From the NCBI GenBank assembly GCA_020053015.1, contig JAGVNY010000254.1:1-39180 (forward strand): a stretch of 39,180 nucleotides of DNA, written 5' to 3'. Under the pieces are notes generated by a model. It was not told the origin of the DNA. It did not search any database and worked only from the letters and a program-made list of their open reading frames with translations. Shown here one piece after another: positions 10,134-17,398 of the stretch (positions are counted from its first letter, which is position 1; every line of letters begins with the position of its first letter). This DNA comes from Candidatus Zixiibacteriota bacterium (GTDB lineage Bacteria > Zixibacteria > MSB-5A5 > JAABVY01 > JAHJOQ01). The position numbers were made by a program, and so were the translations under genes.

Positions 10134-10834
10134 TGCTGGTGCATGCAATTGAGGTGAAAGGTCTGACCAAGATTTATGGAAAAGGCCACACTGAGGTAGT
10201 AGCACTGGCAGATGCCTCGCTGACGGTATCGCCGGGTGAATTGGTTGCTGTGATAGGTCCATCCGGTTCGGGCAAAACAACCATGCTCACTACCATTGGG
10301 CTCATTAACGAACCCACGCGAGGACTAGTAATCCTGGACGGTATAACGGTAGTCGATGGAAGTTGGGTCCCGGGACTGGATTTGAAGAGAATCCGCCGAG
10401 AGAGGCTGGGATTCATCTTCCAGTCCTATAACCTGATACCGTTTCTGACCGCTGTTGAAAACGTTATTGTCGCTCTGAATTTGAATGGCGTGCGTGGGAA
10501 GGAAGCCCGCATGCGCGCAGTTGAGCTCTTGGATAAACTCTTTCTAGGATCGCGATTGAAGAACTATCCTACCGAACTCTCAGGCGGGGAGGCGCAGCGC
10601 GTGGCCATCGCCAGAGCTCTGGCAAACCGTCCTAAAGTGATCTTGGCCGACGAACCGACCGCGGCGCTTGATACCGACAATGGGAAAAATGTGATGGAGC
10701 TGCTCAAGAAATTGGCAGTGGAACACAATTCCGCGATCATGGTGGTGACCCATGATTCCCGGATGGTCGAAGGCTTTGACCGTATCTTTGAAGTACATGA
10801 TGGACGGATCACGCATGAGCCAGTGAGAACGTAG
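10133..10834 (+). CDS. ABC transporter ATPase (MacB/LolD/DevA type)
   Basis: 233 aa nucleotide-binding subunit that powers the neighbouring permease. All motifs are intact: Walker A GPSGSGKTT (res 42-50), Q-loop Gln97, signature LSGGEAQ (149-155), Walker B VILADEPT (169-176), D-loop AALD and switch His207 in VTHDS. A GTG start at 10133 overlaps the permease stop by one base; a second GTG at 10139 has better spacing from the GGAGG and is an equal candidate. It is the last gene of the island operon. No terminator is evident after it. Confidence 0.93.
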   Translation: MLVHAIEVKGLTKIYGKGHTEVVALADASLTVSPGELVAVIGPSGSGKTTMLTTIGLINEPTRGLVILDGITVVDGSWVPGLDLKRIRRERLGFIFQSYNLIPFLTAVENVIVALNLNGVRGKEARMRAVELLDKLFLGSRLKNYPTELSGGEAQRVAIARALANRPKVILADEPTAALDTDNGKNVMELLKKLAVEHNSAIMVVTHDSRMVEGFDRIFEVHDGRITHEPVRT

Positions 10835-10946
10835 CGGACATTTCAGAGATACATGTCGCGTTACTGCCAGTGCCCTCCAGTTCAGCAGTCCTAAGCTGCC
10901 TGCCAGTCTTGGTACGTGTTCCAAGATCTGAACCTGCGTTACTTCG

Positions 10947-10995
10947 TGTGACCAATTTGTGACTACATTCAGTCCCAAATGGTCAAACTCGATCC
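10947..10995. repeat. right copy of the internal TGTGAC direct repeat
   Basis: Bases 10947-10967 are identical and in the same orientation to 7012-7032, with degraded similarity to 10995. It lies 119 bp left of the right 41 bp repeat, a spacing almost equal to that of the left copy (120 bp). In an excised circle the two copies would flank the joined att site. Confidence 0.7.
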
Positions 10996-11086
10996 AAAGT
11001 GATACAAGAAGTGGCTAGCGCTATCTGACCGTCGCGCAATGCAATGCGCTGGGACTCAATCGTTTGCGTTTTCGTCTTGTTCGCTA

Positions 11087-11127
11087 TTTAAGTCCCTTGC
11101 GTCTACCATTTCCGCCACTCCGGCAAT
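11087..11127 (-). repeat. tRNA-Leu 5'-half fragment, attR-like copy of the 41 bp repeat
   Basis: Exact copy of 6851-6891, holding the tRNA 5' half from anticodon loop to acceptor strand. No 3' half follows, so it cannot make a tRNA. Confidence 0.9.
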
Positions 11128-11234
11128 CGGTGATGCGACAATATGTTATAGCAGCCAATCTCTGGAAGCAAGCTGCTTTTTCGCGGTAGTACCCATATGG
11201 AAGAATTGAGTGAAGGAGGGAAAGCAGGTTACAA

Positions 11235-12068
11235 CTACAGCCTTCGCTTGATGTTCCTCGCAATCATGCGCAGTCTGAACGGCTTGTCCGGAGTCATGAG
11301 GCTTTCAAGCTTGGCGTCGCGTGCCTTGCCAGTGCTGCTGCCGAGGTACACAGCGATGCGCGACCATATATCAGCAGAGAGCGGGTAGTCCTCTTGGAGT
11401 GTCAGATGAAGTCCCAGGTCTGAGATGCCGTCGTCAAACACTCGATGTCTTCGAACCGCCGTCTCGCGTTCCGGTGGAACGCCGTCGCCATAGAGAAGGC
11501 TCCTCAGTGGCTCAATGACATCCTGACGGGGACTATCTTCACCTGTGAGATGCGATGATTCCACTGCATCGATTTCGTCAGACGGTGGATGGACGATCCT
11601 AATGGACAGAGTATTGGAAACACTGTGTTTGAAGTAGAAAGCAGTGACGTCTATTTCACCCTTGAGAGGATCGCGATCGAAAGGGGGATTCGAGTTCGCG
11701 CTGGAGACATTTCCGACCAGGAAGAATAGTGCGTAGGCGGTGTCGTGCGGAGCGAGGAACGGCTCAGTGGGGATTTCGGCATCCAGGATCAGGCTCCGAT
11801 AGTAGAAAAGCGAATCAACTCCTCTGCTAACCACGAATAGGCGGACTCGACCGTGTGACGGCTCCTCCTGCGGCACCCAGACAGTATCATTGCCATGGTT
11901 GATGAGGAGAATGTCAATCAGCACAGGCTCATTGACCAGAAATGTTGATCTGTCGGTGAGGAGCGTTAACTCAAGACTGCTTTCAAGGTCGCCTACCGAT
12001 GCTCCATTCGCACAAATCGCCGCAAGCATCAGAAGACCCGAGATGATAATCGACCGAAGCTTCGTCAT
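11235..12068 (-). CDS. exported protein of unknown function with an Ig-like N-terminal domain
   Basis: 277 aa. The ATG at 12068 is chosen because it opens a clear signal peptide (MTKLRSIIISGLLMLAAICANG); an upstream in-frame ATG at 12116 with a fair AGGT would add a polar 16-residue tail and cannot be excluded. Residues ~25-150 (LTLLTDRSTFLVNEPVLIDILLINHG...) resemble a beta-sandwich of the kind found in BsuPI-type inhibitor or Ig-like domains: 'T-D-x-S-x-F-x-x-x-E-P-V' and 'N-x-G-x-x-x-V-x-V-P'. The C-terminal part is charged and ends KRRL. I do not recognise the family. It is followed in the same direction by no other gene before the tRNA fragment; the lipoprotein gene is 75 bp upstream. 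Confidence 0.7.
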   Translation of the reverse strand: MTKLRSIIISGLLMLAAICANGASVGDLESSLELTLLTDRSTFLVNEPVLIDILLINHGNDTVWVPQEEPSHGRVRLFVVSRGVDSLFYYRSLILDAEIPTEPFLAPHDTAYALFFLVGNVSSANSNPPFDRDPLKGEIDVTAFYFKHSVSNTLSIRIVHPPSDEIDAVESSHLTGEDSPRQDVIEPLRSLLYGDGVPPERETAVRRHRVFDDGISDLGLHLTLQEDYPLSADIWSRIAVYLGSSTGKARDAKLESLMTPDKPFRLRMIARNIKRRL

Positions 12069-12142
12069 GTCTCCGCCAGTCCACGTATTTCCAGCGAAAT
12101 GTAGGTCAACCAGCATCTATACCTGCAAACAGGCCGTTACAG

Positions 12143-12682
12143 CTACTGTTTCCAGGGGTATGAGTTCCGCTCCACGCAGTGAATGCCGGACGTCGAGTCA
12201 GACAGATCGACGACGAAAGAGATGTCGGGCGAGGCGAGTGGCTCGGACACGTTGACCGTGTACATTCCCGGTGACACGCCTTCCAAGCGGTAGTCGATAT
12301 CGAACAGGCAAAGGCAGCGGCATCCCCCGTCCAGAGTGGAATCGATCTCAACAATCGTGATCACACTGTCGGTCATCAGGAACTCCGCTGCGATAACCGG
12401 ACAACAATTGAGTCCCGTGTTGATATGCTTTAGCAGCAGCGCCGACGACCCATCGTACGAATACTCGATGCAATCCTGATTCTCGGTAATGTTGTCAGAC
12501 TGAATCGAGTGTATTCCAGAGTATGTGTGATATTTGCACGACGATGCGACGACAACCTCGCCATCGAATTCGTCCGGCGGTTTGAGCCCCGGCTCGTCCA
12601 GAGACCTGCTGGCTTCCTCAGAACAGCCTGTCAGACAAAACACTGCCACGAGCAGTAACAGAGCAATACACCTGAACACCAT
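12143..12682 (-). CDS. cysteine-rich lipoprotein of unknown function
   Basis: 179 aa. The ATG at 12682 gives a lipoprotein signal with lipobox L17-T-G-C20, so the mature protein starts SEEASRS and is lipid-anchored. The rest is a small beta-rich domain with several cysteines, including the pairs CC and CRCLC, and the segment SPGMYTVNVSEP, typical of a domain that ends in an Ig-like strand. It resembles short lipoproteins seen in Bacteroidetes-type genomes, but I cannot name a family or function. It probably shares a transcript with the following exported protein. An in-frame ATG at 12724 would bury the lipobox and is rejected. Confidence 0.75.
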   Translation of the reverse strand: MVFRCIALLLLVAVFCLTGCSEEASRSLDEPGLKPPDEFDGEVVVASSCKYHTYSGIHSIQSDNITENQDCIEYSYDGSSALLLKHINTGLNCCPVIAAEFLMTDSVITIVEIDSTLDGGCRCLCLFDIDYRLEGVSPGMYTVNVSEPLASPDISFVVDLSDSTSGIHCVERNSYPWKQ

Positions 12683-12813
12683 ACTTCTGCTCTCGCAATA
12701 CAAAACGGCACTTAGCCGCCCCAATATAATAGACGGCGAGCTTTGGTATTCGTTCTATCTGAGACAGCAGATAAACCGCACTCAGTACCAAGCCTCCCTG
12801 CTCCCTGCGCCGG

Positions 12814-12865
12814 GGCGAGCTTGACACCGATGCCACCCTTTGAGCATTTCCCCGTCAAGCTCGCC
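12814..12865. repeat. 12 bp inverted repeat in the 366 bp gap 12683-13048
   Basis: GGCGAGCTTGAC at 12814-12825 and its exact complement at 12854-12865 enclose a 28 nt loop. It lies 185 bp past the stop of the lipocalin/peptidase gene and ~130 bp upstream of the lipoprotein gene. No T-tract follows on either strand, so it is not an obvious terminator. Nothing else is recognised in the gap. Confidence 0.6.
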
Positions 12866-13048
12866 ACATTGCCCCCCCAAAGCCGCAACAGCAGGCTTAG
12901 CTACTGTCTATACTGAGAAGACCTCGTTGTCTTCGCCTCCCATCCTCCACTAAACCATGGATAGCTTCGCGGCACACAGAAGTCACGGTCTGCGTCACCT
13001 TGTCATTTCAGCAACAGCATCTTCCGAGTCTCGGACACATTGCCGGCC

Positions 13049-15739
13049 TCAAAACGGACAGACATGGACTGGGGCGGGGCCGCCCCCAAACACGTAGTTG
13101 ATCAGGTAGACAATATCGTCGATGTCTACTGGCGGGTCGCCTTGGCTCCCATTCGCGTCTCCGCAGCAAAGATCACCGACCGGCGACGGTCCCCCACCGA
13201 ACACGTAGTTGATTAGATACACGATATCGTCAATGTCAACTGCAGGATCGCCACCGCTGCCGTTCGCGTCACCAGGGATGCAGTCGAAATGATACCCTTT
13301 GACTTTGGCGATAGCGCCTGTACCAAGCGATACTTCCAGAATATGGAGCCCCGGAGGTCCCGAGATTTGCAGAAAATCGCCTTCCGGCCAGACATCTGAT
13401 TCGTCGATTTGGACCGCAGCACCCCATGCATTGATGGCCTCATCTCCTTGGCTATACTCAATCGTATCGCTACAGTTGAAGAAGACGGAATCGTAGGTCT
13501 TGCCACAGTACGAGACTGACAAAGGCTCGATGTAGCAAGAATCGCTGACGACGGTTATGTCAGGCGTGTTGTTTGGATCATCCAGCATTTGCTGCCAGGT
13601 GGAATCTGCAAAAGCCGCATTCCCAGTTGAGGGACAGTCACCCATAGTGCAAACCGGGTCGTAGTCAAGAACAAGTCTTCTGTAGCCGTGATCGCTCACA
13701 AAAAGGATCACTTGCTCGTTGGGCGTGGCCATGACGGAGTCCTGAATGTCTCTCAGCGCTCTTTCTAATCCGGAACCACTTGCCCAATAGTCGAACCCGT
13801 CGACGGGGCCCTTTGCGCAGACAGTGTAGAAATGAGTCCTATATGCGCCCTCGAAGTTGTCCCTGATGGTATTGATGTAGCCGACGTCCGAGAACTGATG
13901 AAGCGAGTCTGAGTCGGGAACGCCTGCATAGAAGATGATATGCCTCCCTTTGATCGGACCTGTGGGACTCGTCGGTTCCAGTGAGAACACTCCACCCTGT
14001 TTGCATGGTGCTTCAAACGGGAATGCACCAGCTGATGCGCGGGAATGGAGGCTGTCCGAGTTCCAGCCTTCCCCCGGACGAAGGAACTCCGCAGCATCGT
14101 CGTCGTAACCCCCATATTCGGAAGTCTGATCCGGAGAGGTCGCGGACAGTACTACGGTGTTTGGCCGGTCAATGAAATTCTCCATCATATCCCCACCATA
14201 GCACTGCGTGAACACGATGAGAGCACCGTCGATGATACTCGTCGGAAGATAGTGATCGAACATGAGACGAAGTCGAGTATCACTAATAGACGGCCAGTAG
14301 TGGGTGGTGTCAGTAACAACTTTGAAACAGATCAGTGAACCACCGATTTCCGTCTTGGCTCCGGGTCGGGTTTGTTCCACGTACGCTCTACCGCTGACGG
14401 ATTCGCCGCCGATGGTACCCTCTACGGAACAGGCACCTTCCCAGAAGACGGCTCCCGGAAAGACACTTGATAGCAGTGACCGCATGACTTGGTCTGGGAA
14501 ATCGGCTGTCACAACGAGGTCGATGTCGCGAGAATTCTGCAGAATATGCCACTTGGTTTCAAAGGTCGAATTGCTCTCAGGGTCGAGCCACCATTCGAGG
14601 ACTATCACCGTGTCCTGCAACAGGTCCAAAGAGCAGTCTTGATTGTAAAGGTTCATTCCACCCGTGAAGCTCCCGCTCCCCTTAGCCACTCCGTCTACCC
14701 AGACATCTCCAGTCATGATCTCACGACCGTCATCCAACTGCAGAGCGAACCATCTCCAGTTCACTTTCTTTGTGATCCCCATGAAATCTCCCCATTGATG
14801 GTCAAACCAAGCCTCCCCTTCAACGTACTCCTTGATTCCATGCGCTTCAATCACACCGGTGACTTTCATTCGTGGAAAGCTGTAGTAGTACGTGGAGTCT
14901 TCTCCGATTGGGATTCTCCCATCTCCTCCAACTAACATGGGTGCTTTGGTGGCCTGCATATACACATCAAGGGCAATCTTCTGGCCATCCTGATCGGCAG
15001 TCGCATCAACATTCAAGCGTTGCAGGAATGGATTCAGCGGCGCCCCTCCGCATTGATAGGCGTTCCACCATAGGTCGTTGTCCAGTATCTGATCTTCGTA
15101 GACGATGTCCAATTCGTCGCTACTGGCCGTCATAATGGCAGACAGTTTAGCTCCTGAATAATACTGTTTGGAGACTAGATCAGATATTGCGAACAAGCGC
15201 ATCGGGCCATCTTTGAAGAACGCAACAAACGCACCGTACTCCTTGCCAGTTGTCTGTCCAATGAGATGGAAGTTGGCGTACCACCATTCAACTGGGAATT
15301 GACTTAGCGGCTCATGTCTGCCATCATCGTTGGGAAAACGGATCGAGGTTCCGGGCGGGTACCAAGGGTAACCGTCACACCAGCCAGTTCCGCAGGAATC
15401 GGGGTCTAGGTACTTTGTCGGAACTTCAACATTCTCGAGTGAACCCACACAGATGGTATCTTCCATTTCCACTCCAAAGCACGGCTTGAAGAACTTCACA
15501 TGGTAGCAGCACCCCAGGCAACCGATAGGGGAGATTTCCCAGTAACCGGAAGCGTTAGTGGTTGTCTCATGGCACGTTGTAACCAGTCCGTACTTGATGA
15601 CCTGCACTTGGATCCCGGAATGGTCAGTTTGCCCCTGTAAGTAGGCATGTCCGTATATGCTCCATGCGCGGGCCGAAGTGGTGGCGAGTAAGCCCGCAAG
15701 CACAAGTGTAACGAAGAATATCACTCTCGAGCGTAACAT
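13049..15739 (-). CDS. secreted CrtC/AttH-like lipocalin fused to a caspase-fold (C13-like) peptidase region and dockerin doublet
   Basis: 896 aa. The ATG at 15739 follows GGAAGGGA and starts a signal peptide (MLRSRVIFFVTLVLAGLLATTSARA). Residues ~28-110 resemble a carboxypeptidase-regulatory-like beta domain (TNASGYWEIS). Residues ~145-460 match the CrtC/AttH lipocalin family: FPVEWWYANFHL (148-159), EGEAWFDHQWGDF (307-319), GRAYVEQTR (450-458). Residues ~475-690 look like a clan CD cysteine peptidase: GALIVFTQCYGGDM with Cys513 followed by VVLSATSPDQTS, then GRHIIFYAG (598-606) and VILFVSDHGYRR with His684. Here Cys comes before His, the reverse of known clan CD order; a later Cys735 (VVSDSCY) is an alternative nucleophile. 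The end has two dockerin-like loops with two GDANGS motifs. The substrate is unknown. Activity is inferred only. Confidence 0.85.
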   Translation of the reverse strand: MLRSRVIFFVTLVLAGLLATTSARAWSIYGHAYLQGQTDHSGIQVQVIKYGLVTTCHETTTNASGYWEISPIGCLGCCYHVKFFKPCFGVEMEDTICVGSLENVEVPTKYLDPDSCGTGWCDGYPWYPPGTSIRFPNDDGRHEPLSQFPVEWWYANFHLIGQTTGKEYGAFVAFFKDGPMRLFAISDLVSKQYYSGAKLSAIMTASSDELDIVYEDQILDNDLWWNAYQCGGAPLNPFLQRLNVDATADQDGQKIALDVYMQATKAPMLVGGDGRIPIGEDSTYYYSFPRMKVTGVIEAHGIKEYVEGEAWFDHQWGDFMGITKKVNWRWFALQLDDGREIMTGDVWVDGVAKGSGSFTGGMNLYNQDCSLDLLQDTVIVLEWWLDPESNSTFETKWHILQNSRDIDLVVTADFPDQVMRSLLSSVFPGAVFWEGACSVEGTIGGESVSGRAYVEQTRPGAKTEIGGSLICFKVVTDTTHYWPSISDTRLRLMFDHYLPTSIIDGALIVFTQCYGGDMMENFIDRPNTVVLSATSPDQTSEYGGYDDDAAEFLRPGEGWNSDSLHSRASAGAFPFEAPCKQGGVFSLEPTSPTGPIKGRHIIFYAGVPDSDSLHQFSDVGYINTIRDNFEGAYRTHFYTVCAKGPVDGFDYWASGSGLERALRDIQDSVMATPNEQVILFVSDHGYRRLVLDYDPVCTMGDCPSTGNAAFADSTWQQMLDDPNNTPDITVVSDSCYIEPLSVSYCGKTYDSVFFNCSDTIEYSQGDEAINAWGAAVQIDESDVWPEGDFLQISGPPGLHILEVSLGTGAIAKVKGYHFDCIPGDANGSGGDPAVDIDDIVYLINYVFGGGPSPVGDLCCGDANGSQGDPPVDIDDIVYLINYVFGGGPAPVHVCPF

Positions 15740-16057
15740 ATTCCCTTCCTTCCTCTGGTCATTTCTGCGGAGACCCTCTCCGCGATTTCTATTGTGCGCT
15801 CGTCCGTATCCCGTCCGGGCTCGCGCACGGTCTCCAATGTCCCTGATGCTTCTCCCGCGGAGGTTGAAGGACATGGCCAACCCCCGCATACCTCGTCTGA
15901 ATCCCATAGCGCCTCCGATTCATGGGTTGGACCGCTCCGATGATCTCTCTCCGCCGTATAGGTTTTGCCAATCCATGATTCCTTACAGGCGAGTGCGAAG
16001 AATTCTAAGGTTTCTAAAGACAATTCATCCGTACTTCACTTTTCGTGGACTATGGAG
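15740..16057. other. divergent intergenic region, nothing coding recognised
   Basis: This 318 bp lies between the divergent lipocalin/peptidase gene and the ECF sigma operon. The only clear signals are the ribosome binding site at the left end and the sigma operon promoter just beyond the right end. Confidence 0.6.
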
Positions 16058-16086
16058 TTGACATTTCGGCAGGTTGTGCGTATTAT
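16058..16086 (+). promoter_or_regulatory. strong sigma-70-type promoter of the ECF/anti-sigma/CHAT operon
   Basis: Perfect TTGACA (16058-16063), 17 bp spacer, TATTAT (16081-16086). Transcription would begin near 16093, 18 bases before the ATG at 16111. This rules against the upstream in-frame ATG at 16045. A housekeeping-type promoter implies that the operon is not purely autoregulated by its own ECF factor. Confidence 0.75.
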
Positions 16087-16110
16087 GGTCAGGCCAGGTC
16101 AAATAACTCA

Positions 16111-16653
16111 ATGGACTCTATGGAACAACTTCTGGAACGGGCGATTGCTGGCGATGAAATCGCCGAACAAGAGATATTTGGTCATTTGCTTGTAAGGTTT
16201 GTGCTTCTCGCAAAACGAAGAGTACGAGACAAAGAGGGGGCTCAGGACATTGCACAAGATGCATGTCTGACCATCCATGAGAAGTACAAAGCTGAGATCT
16301 TCGAGGTCAGCTTTGAGGCTTGGGCTTACGGTGTCTTGAGAATGAAGATCGGAAACTGGCTTCGGAAGCGGAAAGCGCGAAGCGCGTGCGAGGCTCTTGG
16401 CGACTGCCCAGTCACGCAACGGCAAACTGAGAAGTGTGAAGTGGATCAGGAGCTCAAGAGACAGCTGCTCGCGTGCCTGAAGAAAGTCCTCGCTGCGAAT
16501 CCCAGGTACGCTCGTGCGTTGAACCTAGTCCACCATGGCTACAAGAGCGAAGAAGTTTGCCTGAAACTCCAAGTCACTAAGGGCAACTTCTACGTTATTC
16601 TCAGCAGAGGCAGGTCCATGCTCAGAGCATGTCTTGGGGACGGAGATCTGTAG
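16111..16653 (+). CDS. ECF-type RNA polymerase sigma factor
   Basis: 180 aa with a sigma region 2 (ERAIAGDEIAEQEIFGHLLVRFVLLAKRRVRDKEGAQDIAQDACLTIHE..., ending FEAWAYGVLRMKIGNWLRKRK) and a region 4 helix-turn-helix near the C-terminus (YKSEEVCLKLQVTKGNFYVILSRGRSMLRACL). Its function is to direct RNA polymerase to a dedicated promoter set. The start at 16111 is fixed by the promoter just upstream; a second ATG at 16120 is possible. The anti-sigma gene follows after 3 bp and a TPR-CHAT gene after that, so this is a signalling operon. The region 4 linker is somewhat divergent from the common RpoE type. Confidence 0.9.
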   Translation: MDSMEQLLERAIAGDEIAEQEIFGHLLVRFVLLAKRRVRDKEGAQDIAQDACLTIHEKYKAEIFEVSFEAWAYGVLRMKIGNWLRKRKARSACEALGDCPVTQRQTEKCEVDQELKRQLLACLKKVLAANPRYARALNLVHHGYKSEEVCLKLQVTKGNFYVILSRGRSMLRACLGDGDL

Positions 16654-16656
16654 ATA

Positions 16657-17349
16657 ATGTCGAAGTGCATCGAGCCTCAAGTCGGGAAGTTGCTCCACGC
16701 TTACGAGTTGAACGCGCTGTCCCCGCAGGAAACCGAACTTTTCGAGATACATCTCGTCAAGTGCGAGCATTGCTTCGAAGAGATCAAGCGATTTGAGCAG
16801 GAAATCGAGCTGCTGATGGGTGACGATGATGTCAAGAAGACGGTCGCCGAATCCGCGGAAGGACAGGAGGCTCTGAGATCGGAGCAGGGCACGTTGATCC
16901 GTTTGCTCAGGCCCAAGAGGTTCCCGCACATCAGAACTGTGGCAGCAGCCGCCGTGCTGCTTGCATTAGTGCTAATCGCGTCACCTCATTTCTTAACATA
17001 CGTGACACGGGACGATTCCGGAGGCGGTGCACAGACTGTGAGTCTTGTGGCTAACCGAAGCGAAGCCAACGAAGTCAGGCTTGAGTCGGGTGTAAAGGGA
17101 ATCGTTTTTGAGTTTCTGTGCGAAGGTGCGATTCCAGGACAGACGCATCACTTTGAGATACGATCCATTCCAGACGGCACACTGGACCCGATTTATCCGC
17201 ACGGCAGCTTAGACAGCAGTGGGACTGCCCGTGTCGAGGTCCAAGCTTCAGATTTGAAACCCGGTTTTTATGTGCTTACGACGTCCAAGAGCGCATCCGA
17301 TTCATCCGCAGTGTGTGGGCCATTCTACTTCAGAGTGCGTCCAGACTAA
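16657..17349 (+). CDS. membrane-spanning zinc-finger anti-sigma factor
   Basis: 230 aa. The N-terminus has the ZAS anti-sigma pattern Cys4, His32-x3-Cys36-x2-Cys39 (IHLVKCEHC), which binds the sigma factor in the cytoplasm. One membrane helix at about residues 92-113 (VAAAAVLLALVLIASPHF) leads to a ~115-residue periplasmic beta-rich domain (GQTHHFEIRSIPDGTLDP..., PGFYVLTTSKS), probably a sensor or a cleavage target. The gene is tightly coupled to the sigma factor (3 bp) and precedes the TPR-CHAT gene by 49 bp. Such factors usually release sigma after proteolysis or a conformational change; which applies here is unknown. Confidence 0.9.
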   Translation: MSKCIEPQVGKLLHAYELNALSPQETELFEIHLVKCEHCFEEIKRFEQEIELLMGDDDVKKTVAESAEGQEALRSEQGTLIRLLRPKRFPHIRTVAAAAVLLALVLIASPHFLTYVTRDDSGGGAQTVSLVANRSEANEVRLESGVKGIVFEFLCEGAIPGQTHHFEIRSIPDGTLDPIYPHGSLDSSGTARVEVQASDLKPGFYVLTTSKSASDSSAVCGPFYFRVRPD

Positions 17350-17398
17350 GGGAACTCTCTTGCTGGGGTGATCGGATAGCCTGCTGCAACGGAGTGTT

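Larger units (their letters stand above)
6851..11127. mobile_element. tRNA-Leu-bounded genomic island without integrase (ABC exporter cargo)
   Basis: The island is bounded by exact 41 bp direct repeats at 6851-6891 and 11087-11127. The left copy is part of the intact tRNA-Leu and the right copy is an isolated tRNA 5' half. Between them are a MarR regulator, a membrane fusion protein, an ABC permease and an ABC ATPase in one operon. No integrase, transposase or replication gene is visible. A second pair of direct repeats lies ~115-120 bp inside each end (7012 and 10947). This is the layout expected of site-specific integration by a tyrosine recombinase acting in trans or since lost. A simple segmental duplication of the tRNA 5' half is the alternative. 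The 5' rather than the 3' half being duplicated is unusual. Confidence 0.65.
10835..11234. other. island right end, no gene seen
   Basis: This 400 bp gap contains the right copy of the TGTGAC repeat (10947), the isolated tRNA-Leu 5' half (11087-11127) and, to its right on the minus strand, a TATAAC-like -10 that may be the orphaned original tRNA promoter. No convincing coding frame and no integrase remnant was recognised. Confidence 0.6.

Noticed and set aside
10835-11086. Integrase remnant between the exporter operon and the tRNA fragment
   Set aside because: No frame shows recombinase motifs (R..HxxR..Y); only the TGTGAC repeat is present.
15740-15907. N-terminal extension of the lipocalin/peptidase protein
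   Set aside because: Arg-rich unlikely sequence; the ATG at 15739 has a strong ribosome site and signal peptide.
16045-16110. Upstream start for the first ECF sigma factor
   Set aside because: The stretch contains the TTGACA-17-TATTAT promoter, so it cannot be in the mRNA.
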